Below, piece by piece: positions 25,888 to 38,440 of a DNA stretch of 64,000 nucleotides (positions within the stretch are counted from its first letter, which is position 1; the number at the start of each line of letters is the position of its first letter). The position numbers and the translations under genes were made by a program. Under the pieces are notes generated by a model, which worked only from the letters and a program-made list of their open reading frames with translations, was not told where the DNA came from and searched no databases. The DNA comes from Posidonia oceanica (taxonomy: Eukaryota > Streptophyta > Magnoliopsida > Alismatales > Posidoniaceae). The DNA lies in NCBI GenBank assembly GCA_037176725.1, contig JAZBRS010000076.1, positions 119,555,001 through 119,619,000 on the forward strand, given 5' to 3'.

Positions 25888-28214
25888 TTGCTTCCTCGGT
25901 CGAGGACAAGCCTCTCTCATGCATCTTCGATCTGGATGGATGAAGTCCCCTTTGCTTGCTTCTTTAGTCGTGGACAAGCCTCCTCGCGCGTCTTCGTTCC
26001 GAACGGACGGAGTCCCGCCTGCTTGCTTCCTCAGTCGAGGACAAGCCTCCCTCGTGCGTCTTCGTTCTGGATGGACGGAGCTCCGCCAGCTTGCTACCTC
26101 GGTCGAGGAAAGGCCTCTCTCGCGCGTCATCGTTTCGGACGGACGGAGTCCCACCTGCTTGCTTCCACGGTCGAGGACAAGCCTCCATCGCGCGTCTTTG
26201 TCCTGGACGACAGAGTCCCGCCTACTAGCTTCAATGGTCGAGGACATGCCTCCCTCGCGCGTCTTCGTTCCGGACAGACGGAGTCCCGCTTGCATGCTTC
26301 TTCAGTTGAGGACAAGCCTCTCTCGCACGTCTTTGTTCCGGACAGACGGACTCCCGCCTACTTTCTTCTTCGGTCGAGGACTTGCCTCCCTCACGCGTAT
26401 TCGTTCCGGACAGACCGAGTCCCGCCTGCTTTCTACCTCCGTCGAGGACAAGTCTCCCTCGCGTGTCGTCGTTCTGGACGGACGGAGTCCCGCCTGCTTG
26501 CTTCCTCGGTTGAGGAGAAGCCTCTCTCGCGCGTCATCGTTCTGGACGGACGGAATCCCACCTGCTTGCTTCTTCATTTGAGGACAAGCCTCTCTCGCAC
26601 GTCTTCGTTCCGGACGGACGGAGTCCACCCTACTTGCTTCCTCGGTCATGGACAAGCCTCTCACGCGCGTCTTCGTTACGGACGAACATAGTCCCGCCTG
26701 CTTGCTTCCATAGTCGAGGACAAATCTCTCTCGCGCGTATTCGTTACGGACGGACAGAATCCCGCTTGCTTGCCTCCATGGTCGAGGACATGCCTCTCCC
26801 GTGCGTCTTCATTCCAGATGGACGGAGTCCCATCTGCTAGCTTCCTCAGTCGAGGACAAGCTTCCTCGCGCGTCTTCGTTCTGGACGGACGGAGTCCCGC
26901 CTGCTTGCTTCCTTGGTCGAGGACAAGCCTCTCTCACGCGTCTTCGTTCCAGACGGACGGAGTCCCACCAGCATACTTCCTCGATCGAGGTCAAGCTCCA
27001 CTCGTGCGTCTTCATTATGGATGGACGGAGTCCCGCCTGCTTACCTCCTCAGTCGAGGGAAAGCTTCTCTCGCATGTCTTTGTTGCGGACGGACGAAATC
27101 CAGCCAACTTACTTCCTCGGTCTAGGACAAGCCTCTCTCAGGCATCTTCGTCCTGGATGGACGAAGTCCCCTTTGCTTGCTTCTTTAGTCGAGGACAAGC
27201 CTCCTCGCGCGTCTTCGATCCGGACGGACGGAGTCCCGCCAGCTTGCTTCCCCGATCGAGGACAAGCCCCACTCGTGCGTCTTCGTTCCGGACGTACAGA
27301 GTCCCGCCTGCTTGCCACCTCGGTCGAGGACAAGCTTCTCTCGCGTGTCTTCGTTGCGGATGGACGATATCCGGCCTACTTGCTTCCTCGGTCGAGGACA
27401 AGCCTCTCTCATGCATCTTCGTTCTGTACGGACGAAGTCCCCTCCGCTTGCTTCTTTAGTCGAGGACAAGCCTCCTCGCGCGTCTTCGTTCCGGACGGAT
27501 GGAGTCCCGCCTGCTTGCTTCCTCGGTCGAGGACAAGCCTCCCTCGTGCGTCTTCGCTCTGGACGGACGGAGTCCCGCCTACTTGTTTCCTCGGTCGAGG
27601 AGAAGCCTCTCTCATGCATCTTCGTTTGGACGGATGAAGTCCCCTCTACTTGGTTCTTTAGTCGAGGACAAGCCTCCTTGCGCGTCTTCGTTCCAGATGG
27701 ACGGAGTCCCGCCTGCTTGCTTCCTCGGTCGAGGACAAGCATCCCTCGCGCGTCTTCATTCTGGACGGACGGAGTCCCGCCTGCTTGCTTCCTCGGTCAA
27801 GGAGAAGCCTCTCTCGCGCGTCATCGTTCCGTATGAACGGAGTCCCACCTGCTTGCATCCATGGTCGGGGACAAGCCTCACTCGCGCGTCTTTGTTCCGG
27901 ACGAACGGAGTCCCTCCTGCTTGCTTCCTTGGTCGAGGACAAGCCTCTCTCGCGCATCTTCATTCTAGATGGACGGAGTCCCGCCTGCATGCTTCTTTGG
28001 TCGAGCACAAGCCTCCCTCGCACCTCTTCGTTCTGGACGGACGGTGTCCAGCCTGCTTGCTTCCTCGGTCGAGGACAAGCCTCTCTCGCGCAACTTCATT
28101 ACGGACAGACGGAATCCCGCATGCTTGCTTCTTCGGTTGAGGACATGCATCTCTCGCGCGTCATCGTTCCGGACAGACGGAGTCCCGCCTACTAGCTTCT
28201 TCGGTTGAGGACAT
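25888..28214 (+). repeat. Satellite segment duplicated at 33481-35807
   Basis: The variant pattern of this segment is reproduced exactly 7,593 bp downstream (25888 with 33481, 26634 with 34227, 27312 with 34905). Just left of it the offset is 7,526, consistent with one monomer of difference. The downstream copy runs up to the retrotransposon insertion and continues on its far side at 63500, so this segment is the undisturbed paralogue of the insertion region. Confidence 0.8.
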
Positions 28215-28219
28215 GCCTC
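28215..28219 (+). other. Empty paralogous target site (GCCTC) inside the satellite
   Basis: The monomer here reads ACATGCCTCCGTCGCGTGTC without interruption. The left flank of the retrotransposon ends ACATGCCTC and its right flank starts GCCTCCGTCGCGTGTC, so this position shows what the insertion site looked like before integration. It lies 7,593 bp before the left copy of the target duplication, the same offset as the surrounding block duplication. Confidence 0.85.
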
Positions 28220-31200
28220 CGTCGCGTGTCCTCGTTCCGGACTGACGTAGTCCCGCCTGCTTGCTTCCTCGGTCGAGGACAAGCCTCTCTCGCACGTCTT
28301 CGTTCCGAACAGACAGAGTCCCGCTTGCTTGCTTCCCCGGTCGAGGACAAATCTCTCTCACACGTATTCGTTACGGACGGACTGAATCCCGCTTGCTTGC
28401 TTCCTCGGTCGAGGACAAGCCCCACTCGTGCGTCGTCGTTCCGGATGGACGGAGTCCCGCCTGCCTGCCTCCTCGGTCGAGGACAAGCCTTTCTCGTGCG
28501 TCTTCGTTACGGACAGATGGAGTTCCGCCTGCTTGCTTCTTCGGTTGAGGACAAGCCTCTCTCGCACATCTTCGTTCTGGACGGACGGACTCCAGCCTAC
28601 TTGCTTCTTCGGTCGAGGACAAGCCTCCCTCGCGCGTATTCGTTCCGGACAGACCGAGTGTCGCCTGCTTGCTTCCTCGGTCGAGGACAAGCCTCTCTCG
28701 CACGTCTTCGTCCCGGACGGACAGAGTCCCACCCGCTTGCTTCCTCGGTCGAGGACAAATCTCTCTCACGCGTATTCGTTACGGAAGGACAAAATCCCGC
28801 TTGCTTGCTTCCTCGGTCAAGGACATGCCTCTCTCGTGCGTCTTCGTTTGGGATGGACGGAGTCCCATCTGCTTGCTTCCTCAGTCGAGGACAAGCTTCC
28901 TCGCGCGTCTTCGTTCCGGACGGACAGAGTCCCGCCTGCTTGCTTCCTTGGTTGAGGACAAGCCTCTCTCACGCGTCTTCGTTCCAGACGGACGGAGTCC
29001 CGCTAGCTTGCTTCCTCGATCGAGGACATGCACCACTCGTGCGTCTTCGTTCCGGATGGACGGAGTCCCGCCTGCTTGCCACCTCAGTCGAGGGAAAGCT
29101 TCTCACGCGTGTCTTCGTTGCGGACGAACGAATTCCGGCCTACTTGCTTCCTCGTTCTGGGACAAGCCGCTCTCACGCATCTTCGTTCTGGAGGGACGAA
29201 GTCCCCTCTACTTGCTTCTTTAGTCAAGGACATGCCTCCTCGCACGTCTTTGTTCCAGACAGACGGAGTCCCGCCTGCATGCTTCCTTGGTCGAGGACAA
29301 GCCTCCCTCGTGCATCTTCGTTCTGGACGGATGGAGTCCTGCCTGCTTGCTTCCTCAGTCGAGGACAAGCCCCTCTCGCGCGTCTTCGTTACGGAGAGAC
29401 GTAGTCCTGCCTGCTTGCTTCTTCGGTTGAGGACAAGCCTCTCTCGTACGTCTTCGTTACGGACAGACGGACTCCCACCTACTTGCTTCTTCGGTCGAGG
29501 ACATGCCTCCCTCACGAGTATTTGTTCTGGACAGACAGAGTACCGCCTGCTTGCTTCTTCGGTTGAGGACAATCCTCTCTCGCACCTCTTCGTTGCGAAC
29601 AGACGGACTCTCGCCTACTTGCTTCTTCGGTCGAGGACAAGCCTCCCTCGCGTGTATTCGTTCCGTACAGACCGAGTCCCACCTACTTGCTCCCTCGGTC
29701 GATGACAAGCCTCTCTCGCACGTCTTCGTCCCGGACGGACAGAGTCCCACTCGCTTGCTTCCTCGGTCGAGGACAAATCTCTCTCACGCGTATTCGTTAC
29801 GGACGGACAAAATCCTGCTTGCTTGCTTCCTCGGTTGAGGACTTGCCTCTCTCGTGCGTCTTCGTTCTGGACGGTCGGAGTCTCATCTCCTTGCTTCCTC
29901 AGTCGAGGACAAGCTTCCTCGCGCGTCTTCGTTCCGGACGGACAGAGTCCCGCCTACTTGCTTCCTTGGTCAAGGACAAGCCTCCTCGCGTGTCCTCGTT
30001 CCGGACAGACGAAGACCCACCTGCTTGCTTCCTCGGTCGAGGACAAGCTTCACTCGGGTGTCTTCGTTGCGGACGGACGACATCCAGCCTACTTGCTTCC
30101 TCGGTCGAGGACAAGCCTCTCTCATGCGTCTTCGTTCTGGACAGACGGAGTCCCCTCTACTTGCTTCTTTAGTCGAGGACAAGCCTCCTCGCGCATCTTC
30201 GTTCCGGACGAACGGAGTCCCGCCTGTTTGCTTCCTCAGTCGAGGACAAGCCTCCCTCGCGCGTCTTTGTTCTGGAGGGACGGAGTCCCGCCTGCTAGCT
30301 TCCTCAGTTGAGGAGAAGCCTCTCTCGCGCGTCATCGTTATGGACGGACGAAATTCCACCTACTTGCTTCCTCAGTCGAGGACAAGCCTCCATCGCGCGT
30401 CTTCGTGCCGTACGAACGGAGCCCCATCGGCCTGCTTCCTCGATCGAGGACGAGCCTCTCACGCACATCTTCGTTCCCGACGGACGGAGTCCCGCCTGCA
30501 TGCTTCCTAGGTCGAGGACAAGCCCCTCTCACTCGTCTTCGTTCGGGACGGACGGAGTCCTGCCTGCTTGCTTGCTCGGTCGAGGACAAGCCTCTCTCGT
30601 GTGTCTTCGTTACGGACAGATGGAGTGCCGCCTGCTTGCTTCTTCGGTTGAGGACAAGCCTCTCTCGCACGTCTTCGTTCCGGACGGACGGACTCCCGCC
30701 TACTTGCTTCTTCGGTCGAGGACAAGCCTCCCTCGCGCGTATTCGTTCCGGACAGAGCGAGTCCCGCCTGCTTGCTTCCTCGGTCGAGGACAAGCCTCTC
30801 TCGCACGTCTTCGTCCCGGATGGACAGAGTCCCACCCGCTTGCTTCCTTGGTCGAGGACAAATCTCTCTCACGCGTATTCGTTACGGACGGACAAAATCC
30901 CGCTTGCTTGCTTCCTCGGTCGAGGACTTGCCTCTCTCGTGCGTCTTCGTTCTGGACGGTCGGAGTGCCATCTGCTTGCTTCCTCAATCGAGGACAAGCT
31001 TCCTCGCGCGTCTTCGTTCCGGACGGACGGAGTCCCGCCTGCTTGCTTCCTTGGTCGAGGACAAGCCTCTCTCACGCATCATCGTTCCAGACGGACGGAG
31101 TCCCGCCAGCTTGCTTCCTCGATCGAGGACAAGCTCCACTCGTGTGTCTTCGTTCCGGACGGACGGAGTCCCGCCTGCTTGCCTCCTCAGTCGAGGGAAA

Positions 31201-33480
31201 GCTTCTCTCACGTGTCTTCGTTGCAGACGGATGAAATCCAGCCTACTTGCTTCCTCGGTCAAGGACAAGCCTCACTCATGCATCTTCGTTCTGGACGGAT
31301 GAAGTCCCCTCTGCTTGCTTCTTTTGTCGAGGACAAGCCTCCTCGCGCGTCTTCGTTCCGGACGGACGGAGTCCCGCCTGCTTGCTTCCTCGATCGAGGA
31401 CAAGCCTCCCTCGAACGTCTTCGTTCTGAACGGACGAAGTCCCACCTGCTTGCTTCCTCGGTCGAGGGGAAGCCTCTCTCGCGCGTCATCGTTCCGGACA
31501 GACGGAGTCCCACCTGCTTGCTTCCACGGTCGAGGACAAGCCTCCCTCGTGCGTCTTCGTTCCAGACGAACGGATTCCCAACAGCTTGCTTCCTCGGTCG
31601 AGGACAAGCCTCTCTCGTGCATCTTCGTTCTAGACGGACGGAGTCCCACCTGCTTGCTTCCATGGTCGAGGACAAGCCTCTCTCACACGTCTTCATTCTG
31701 GACGGACAGTGTCCTACCTTCTTGCTTCCTCGGTCGAGGACAAGCCTCTCTCGCGCATCTTCGTTCCAGACAGACGAAGTCCCGCTTGCTTGCTTCTTTG
31801 GTTGAGGACAAGCCTCTCTCACGCGTCTTCATTCCGGACAGACAGAGTCCCGCCCACTAGCTTCTTCGGTCGACGACATGCCTCCCTCGCGCATCTTCGT
31901 TCCGGACAGACGGAGTCCCGCCTGCTTGCTTCCTCGTTCGAGGACAAGCCTCTCTCGCACGTCTTCGTTACGGACGGACGGAGTCCCGCCTGCTTGCTTC
32001 CTCGATCGAGGACAAATCTCTCTCACGCGTATTCGTTACGGACGGACAGAATCCCACTTGCTTGCTTCCCCAGTCGAGGACAAGCCTCTCTCATGCGTCT
32101 TCGTTCTGGACGGACGGAGTCCCATCTGCTTGCTTCCTCAGTCGAGGACAAGCTTCCTCACGCGTCTTTCTTCCAAACAGACGGAGTCCCGCCTGCTTGC
32201 TTCCGTGGTCGAGGACAAGCCTCTCTCACGTGTCTTCATTCCGGACAGACGGAGTCACGCCTGCTTGCTTCCTCGATCGAGGACAAGCCCCACTCGTGCG
32301 TCTTCGTTTCGGACGGACGGAGTCCCATGTGCTTGCCTCCTCGGTCGAGGACAAGCTTCTCTCGCGTGTCTTCGTTGCGGACGGACGAAATCCGGCCTAC
32401 TTGCTTCCTCGTTCTAGGACAAGCTGCTCTCATGCATCTTCGTTTTGGACGGACGAAGTCCCCTCTGCCAGCTTCTTTAGTCGAGGACAAGCCTCCTTGC
32501 GCGTCTTCGTTTCGGACGGATGGAGTCCCGCCTGCTTGCTTCCTCGATCGAGGACAAGCCTCCCTCGCGTGTCTTCATTCTGGACAGACGGTGTCCCGCC
32601 TGCTTGCTTCCTCGGTCGAGGACAAGCCTCTCTCGTGCGTCATCGTTCCGAACGGACGGAGTCCCACCTGCTTGCTTCCACGATCGAGAACAAGCCTCCC
32701 TCGCGCGTCTTTGTTCCGGACGAACGGAGTCCCACCTGCTTGCTTCCTCGATCGACGACAAGCCACTCTCGCGCATCTTCATTCTAGACAGACGGAGTCC
32801 CGCCTGCTTGCTTCCTTGGTCGAGGACAAGCCTCTCTCGCGCGTCTTCGTTCCGGACAGACGGAGTCACGCTTGCTTGCTTCTTTGGTTGAGGACAAGCC
32901 TCTCTCACGCGTCTTCGTTCTGCACAGTCGGAGTCTCGCCTACAAGCTTCTTCGGTCAAGGACATGCCTCCCTCGCGCATATTCATTCCGGACAGACGGA
33001 GTCCCGCCTGCTTGCTTCCTCGGTCAAGGACTAGCCTCTCTCGCACGTCTTCGTTCCGGACGGACAGAGTCCCGCCTGCTTGCTTCCTCGATCGAGGACA
33101 AATCTCCCTCACGCGTATTTGTTACGGACGGACAGAATCCCGCTTGCTTGCTTCCTCAGTCGAGGACAAGCCTCTCTCGTGCGTCTTCTTTCTGGACGGA
33201 CGGAGTCCCATCTGCTTGCTTCCTCAGTCGAGGAAACGCTTCCTCGCACGTCTTTGTTCCAGACGGACGGAGTCCCGCCTGCTTGCTTCCTTGGTCGGGG
33301 ACAAGCCTCACTCACGCGTCTTCGTTCTGGACGGACGGAGTCCCGCCAGCTTGCTTCCTCGATCGAGGACAAGCCCCACTCGTGCGTCTTCGTTCCAGAA
33401 GGACGGAGTCCCGCCTGCTTGCCTCTTCGGTCATGGACAAGCTTCTCTCGCGTGTCTTCGTTGCTGATGGATGAGCCTAC

Positions 33481-35807
33481 TTGCTTCCTCGGTCGAGGAC
33501 AAGCCTCTCTCATGCATCTTCGATCTGGACGGACGAAGTCCCCTTTGCTGGCTTCTTTAGTCGTGGACATGCCTCCTCGAGCGTCTTCGTTCCGAACGGA
33601 CGGAGTCCCGCCTGCTTGCTTCCTCAGTCGAGGACAAGCCTCCCTCGTGCATCTTCGTTCTGGATGGACGGAGTCTCGCCTGCTTACTTCCTCGGTCGAG
33701 GAGAGGCCTCTCTCGCGCGTCATCATTCCGAACGGATGGAGTCCCTCCTGCTTGCTACCACGAACGAGGACCAGCCTCCCTCGCACGTCTTTGTTCTGGA
33801 CGACGGAGTCCCGCCTACTAGCTTCTACGGTCGAGGACATGCCTCCCTCGCGCGTCTTCGTTCCGGACAGACGGAGTCCCGCTTGCATGCTTCTTCAGTT
33901 GAGGACAAGCCTCTCTCGCACGTCTTCGTTCCGGACAGACGGACTCCCGCCTACTTACTTCTTCGGTCGAGGGCTTGCCTCCCTCGCGCGTATTCGTTCC
34001 GGACAGACCGAGTCCCGCCTGCTTGCTACCTCGGTCGAGGACATGCCTCCCTCGCGTGTCGTCATTCTGGACGGACGGAGTCCCGCCTGCTTGCTTCCTC
34101 GGTTGAGGAGAAGCCACTCTCGCGCGTCATCGTTCTGGACAGACGGAATCCCGCCTGCTTGCTTCTTCGGTTCAGGACAAGCCTCTCTCGCACGTCTTCA
34201 TTCCGAACGGATGGAGTCCACCCAGCTTGCTTCCTCGGTCAAGGACAAGCCTCTCACGCGCGTCTTCGTTACGGACGAACATAGTCCCGCCTGCTTGCTT
34301 CCACAGTCGAGGACTAATCTCTCTCACGCGTATTCGTTACAGACGTATGGAATCCCGCTTGCTTGCTTCCACGGTCGAGGACAAGGCTCTCCCGTGCGAC
34401 TTCGTTCCGGATGGACGGAGTCCCATCTGCTAGCTTCCTCAGTCGAGGACAAGCTTCCTCGCGCGTCTTCGTTCCAGACAGACGGAGTCCTGCCTACTTG
34501 CTTCCTTGGTCGAGGACAAGCCTCTCTCACACGTCTTCGTTCCGGACGGACGGAGTACCACCAGCATACATCCTCGATCGAGGTCAAGCTCCACTCGTGC
34601 ATCTTCATTACGGACGGACGGAGTCCCGCCTGCTTGCCTCCTCAGTCGAGGGAAAGCTTCTCTCGCATGTCTTTGTTGCGAATGGACGAAATCCAGCCAA
34701 CTTACTTCCTCGGTCTAGGACAAGCCTCTCTCAGGCATCTTCGTCCTGGACGGACGAAGTCCTCTCTGCTTGCTTCTTTAGTCGAGGACAAGCCTCCTCG
34801 CGCGTCTTCGTTCCGGACGGACGGAGTCCCGCCTGCTTGCTTCCCTGATCGAGGACAAGCCCCACTCGTGCGTCTTCGTTCCGGACGGACGGAGTCCCGC
34901 CTGCTTGCCACCTCGGTCGAGGACAAGCTTCTCTCGCGTGTCTTCGTTGCGGATGGACGATATCCAGCCTACATGCTTCCTCGGTCGAGGACAAGCCTCT
35001 CTCATGCATCTTCGTTCAGTACGGACGAAGTCCCCTCTGCTTGCTTCTTTAGTCGAGGACAAGCCTCCTCGCCCGTCTTCGTTCCGGACGGACGGAGTCC
35101 CGCCTGCTTGCTTCCTCGGTCGAGGACAAGCCTCCCTCGCGCGTCTTCGCTCTGGACGGACGGAGTCCCGCCTGCTTGCTTCCTCGTTCGAGGAGAAGCC
35201 TCTCTCATGCATCTTCGTTTGGACAGATGAAGTCCCCTCTGCTTGGTTCTTTAGTCGAGGACAAGCCTCCTCGCGCGTCTTCGTTCCAGACAGACAGAGT
35301 CCCGCCTGCTTGCTTCCTCCGTCGAGGACAAGCCTCCCTCGCGCGTCTTCATTCTGGACGGACGGAGTCCCGCCTGCTTGCTTCCTCGGTCTAGGAGAAG
35401 CCTCTCTCGCGCGTCATCGTTCCGGATGAACGGAGTCCCACCTGCTTGCATCCATGGTCGGGGACAAGCCTCACTAGCGCGTCTTTGTTCTGGACGAACG
35501 GAGTCCCTCCTGCTTGCTTCCTTGGTCGAGGACAAGCCTCTCTCGTGCATCTTCATTCTAGATGGACGGAGTCCCGCCTGCATGCTTCTTCGGTCGAGGA
35601 CAAGCCTCCCTCGCACCTCTTCGTTCTGGACAGACGGTGTCCTGCCTGCTTGCTTCCTCGGTCGAGGACAAGCCTCTCTCGCGCAACTTCGTTCCAGATA
35701 GACGGAATCCCGCTTGCTTGATTCTTCGGTTGAGGACATGCATCTCTCGCGCGTCATCGTTCCGGACAGACGGAGTCCCGCCTACTAGCTTCTTCGGTTA
35801 AGGACAT
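33481..35807 (+). repeat. Downstream copy of the 25888-28214 satellite segment
   Basis: Copy of 25888-28214 at an offset of 7,593 bp, interrupted at its right end by the retrotransposon. The continuation of this copy is found after the element at 63500, where positions match 28215 onward at an offset of 35,285 bp. Confidence 0.8.
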
Positions 35808-35812
35808 GCCTC
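35808..35812 (+). repeat. Target site duplication, left copy (GCCTC)
   Basis: The five bases immediately before the TG terminus of the left LTR. They are identical to the five bases after the right LTR. Five base pairs is the usual duplication size for Ty3/gypsy integrases. Confidence 0.95.
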
Positions 35813-36479
35813 TGTAGCGATCCCGATCGGAATCAGGCTCGCTATTTAGCGGCGATTGGATCCGAGGAAGAGCTCGACTCGAAAACGCTTAAAATCGAGG
35901 AGAAAAGAGAAAGATAAGACAAATCAGAGTCGCCACCATGTCCATTAACGGGAGACAAGGAAAACTGGGGAAAATGCGTGAATTAACGCGCAAAACTAAG
36001 CAAGAAATGCAAAGCAAAGCAATGCAAAGGAAACAAATGCAAATACATGCAAATGAGATGACTCTAGCCTAGGATAAGGGCAGTATGGTCATTGCAGGCC
36101 AAAAGACAGGGCAAGGACTCCTGTTACGTGTGGGGAAGGTGTTAGGCACCCCCGACACGCCCGAGAATCGGTCTTTCTAGGCTTACGCTCGCATACGCAG
36201 GGAAATGCAGGGTTGAATGCCTATGTGCCTATGAATGCCTAAATGAATGCTCAAGGTGTGCTCTAAGTGGAGAGATGCAGGGCAAGGAAGTAAACGTGCT
36301 GTCTAAGTGCTTAGCTACGCTGTCTGTGTTCCGAACCGGGCGAAACCTGGCTCGTGAGAACTCCAGGCAGTAAGCATCACAGCCCTATATGCAAATGCAA
36401 GTGAAAAAGCAAAACAGCGGCAAAACCATGCAATGCGATCGACATGTAAGAGAAAACAGCGTAAAACACGCAAAACGAG

Positions 36480-36720
36480 GTGAAAAACAAGAAAGCGCGC
36501 AAAACGGTGCAAAAAGACAAGATCGGCACTCAAAACGGGCGAGAAAGCAAGGCGGCACGCAAATCGGTGCAAAAGGCGATGATGGGCACTCAAAACTGTG
36601 CCAAAAATAGGGCGAGCGCGCAAAACGGCGTGAAAGACAAAGCAGGCACGCAAAACGTTGCCAAGAGGAGAGCGGACACGCAAAACGGTGCCAAAAGCTG
36701 CGAGATAAAACCTCGGAAAA
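36480..36720 (-). repeat. Degenerate ~30-bp tandem motif inside the left LTR
   Basis: The core GCACGCAAAACGGTGCCAAAA recurs about eight times with substitutions at roughly 30-36 bp spacing. The same block is present in the right LTR at 58531-58771, apparently without differences. In the element's sense strand it reads as TTTTGCGTGC-type units. Function unknown; repeats of this sort in LTRs can be enhancer-like, but nothing here shows that. Confidence 0.65.
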
Positions 36721-37419
36721 AGCCGTGCGAATGCAAATGCAAGGAAAAGATTAGAAGCAGTAAGAGGAGAAGCAGAACAACGCATGTGTGAGAACAGGCG
36801 CTGTTCGGGGCCACACAGAGTAGGTGTGAAGACCTACAAAGGGGAGAGTGAGCAAACGGGGGGATTACCACCTCTCTTGCGACCATTTCCCACTAAACCA
36901 TTCCACGGTGTGTCTCGCATGCTGCCCAAAGCTCGCGATGCGATCGGATCGTGGAAAAGGGGGAAGAAAGTCACATTAAGTGGTAAATCCAGGGAAAACT
37001 CAACACAAAACACATAGGGAAACGCGAAATGGAGATCTGAGTTGACAGACAAGAAGAGGAGGCCCTATTCTACATGCTCAAAGAAACAGAAATCGAAAAC
37101 GAGGAAAACTATGCAAATGGCATGCAAATGAATGCAATGTAGGGGTTCAGGAGGACATACCTGGAAGTCCGGGAGCCTGATCTGAGATCTGCTTGGTCCA
37201 TGCTGAAGAGCGCTTCGCTGCGGTCGTCTGGGCAGCTTGCTTGAGAAGATCCAACGGCCGGATCGGAAGATATCGCAGCTTCAAGGCAGGAAGGCCAGAA
37301 CAGGGGAGAAGAACAGATCTAGGTGTTCAGGAGGTCCTAGGGATGTGCAAAAGGTCTTCCAAGTGAAGGGGAGCTAAAGGTGCTTAGTGTGTGCAAAGGG
37401 ATGCTAAAATGCAAAGCCA

Positions 37420-38440
37420 AATAAATGCAGGATGCATGCAAGAGGCAAGAAAAAACCAGAGGGGAATTTTTTAGAGAAACAGGGGTTCAAATGCCATTTT
37501 TGAAAAGAGAAGGGGGCTAAATGCAAATTTTCAAAAAGGATGGGGCCCACAAGAGAGGGTTTTGAAAACAGGAGAGGGCAGGGCTTTATTTTGCAAAAGA
37601 CTGGGCTCAGAAAGCTACTTTGAAAAGAGGGCATGCATTGGAAGAAGTTTTGAAAACAAATGGAAATCAGAAGGTAATTTTGGAAAAAACTAGGGTCTAA
37701 AGTGCAAATTTTCTAGAAAACAGGGTTCTGGGGAGTCTGGGAATGCAAGTGGAGGGTCTACATGCAATTTTGTAAGCATAGGAGCTAAGATGCAACTTTA
37801 GGGGCAAAACAGTCTTTTTTCATGATTTTTAAAGGATGCAAGGACCTATGTGTAATTTTTGAATCATGCAGGGGTCAAATATGCAATTTTATATGGTAAA
37901 CATGTTCTGAAATCAGATGACAGGACTGATGTGTAATTTTTGGGAAAAACAGGGTTAAAAATGCAATGCAATAAGCCAAAATGCATGGAAAACAGTTACT
38001 GTCCATTTAAAATGGACCTAAATGCAAAAATGCAAAACCAGAAGGCAAAATATGCAATGCAGTATGCAAAAATCAAAATAAAACCTAAGTTTCTACAGTG
38101 CAGAGGATGAAAATGCAAAAATGAGAAAAAGCAGGGGCTCAGAATGCAATGCAATATGGCAAAATCAATGCATTTAAATGAACTGATCTAAAACAGGACC
38201 TAAGTGCAAAAATTGAAAACAGAGGGGCCAAAGCACAAAAGGTTATAACTAAACAGCACAGTAATAGGACCTGAATGTAAATACAGAAAAGCAGAAATAA
38301 AAGCAGCAATTTAGCATGATATTTAATTGAAAACTGAGCTGATTAAATGAACAGAGGACTAAAACGCAAAAATGAGATAACTTAAGGCAGAAATGTAATA
38401 TTCACACAGAAACCATATAACTGAAAAAATAAAAGCACAG
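37420..38440 (-). repeat. Degenerate short direct repeats, A-rich part of the left LTR
   Basis: About 1 kb without coding capacity, built from loosely repeated phrases such as GGGTCTAAAGTGCAAATTTT and GGGGTCAAATATGCAATTTT at about 30-60 bp spacing. It is rich in TGCAAA and TGCAAT words. The same stretch lies at 59471-60491 in the right LTR. On the element's sense strand an AATAAA word occurs near 37570 (CAAAATAAAGCCC), a possible but unproven polyadenylation signal. Confidence 0.55.

Larger units (their letters stand above)
1..35812 (+). repeat. 68-bp satellite DNA array (left part)
   Basis: Uninterrupted head-to-tail array of a monomer that is 68 bp in most copies, about 525 copies. Landmarks recur in the same order in each monomer: CCTCGGTCGAGGACAAG, then CTCTCGCGCGTC, then TTCGTTCCGGACGGACGG, then AGTCCCGCCTGCTTG. 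The consensus I derive is about 66 percent G+C and contains no TA dinucleotide. It carries no stop codon in any of the six frames. Because 68 is not a multiple of 3, the reading frame returns only every three monomers (204 bp, 68 codons), which explains the many long but meaningless ORFs on both strands. Monomers differ from one another by several substitutions and occasional small indels. I saw no host gene, no telomere motif and no mobile element within 1-35812. Position on the chromosome (centromeric, subtelomeric or interstitial) cannot be read from the sequence. Confidence 0.97.

Noticed and set aside
1..35812. Many ORFs of 60-716 codons on both strands, Arg/Ser/Leu-rich
   Set aside because: They are the 68-bp satellite read in all frames. 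The consensus has no stop codons, so ORFs are open by composition. They repeat with a 68-codon period and exist on opposite strands at the same places.
36315..36785. 156-codon ORF on the minus strand, identical in both LTRs (58366-58836)
   Set aside because: It lies over the degenerate TTTTGCGTGC-type short repeats, which produce Ala/Phe/Leu-rich text without domain features. Identity between LTRs reflects recent insertion, not selection.
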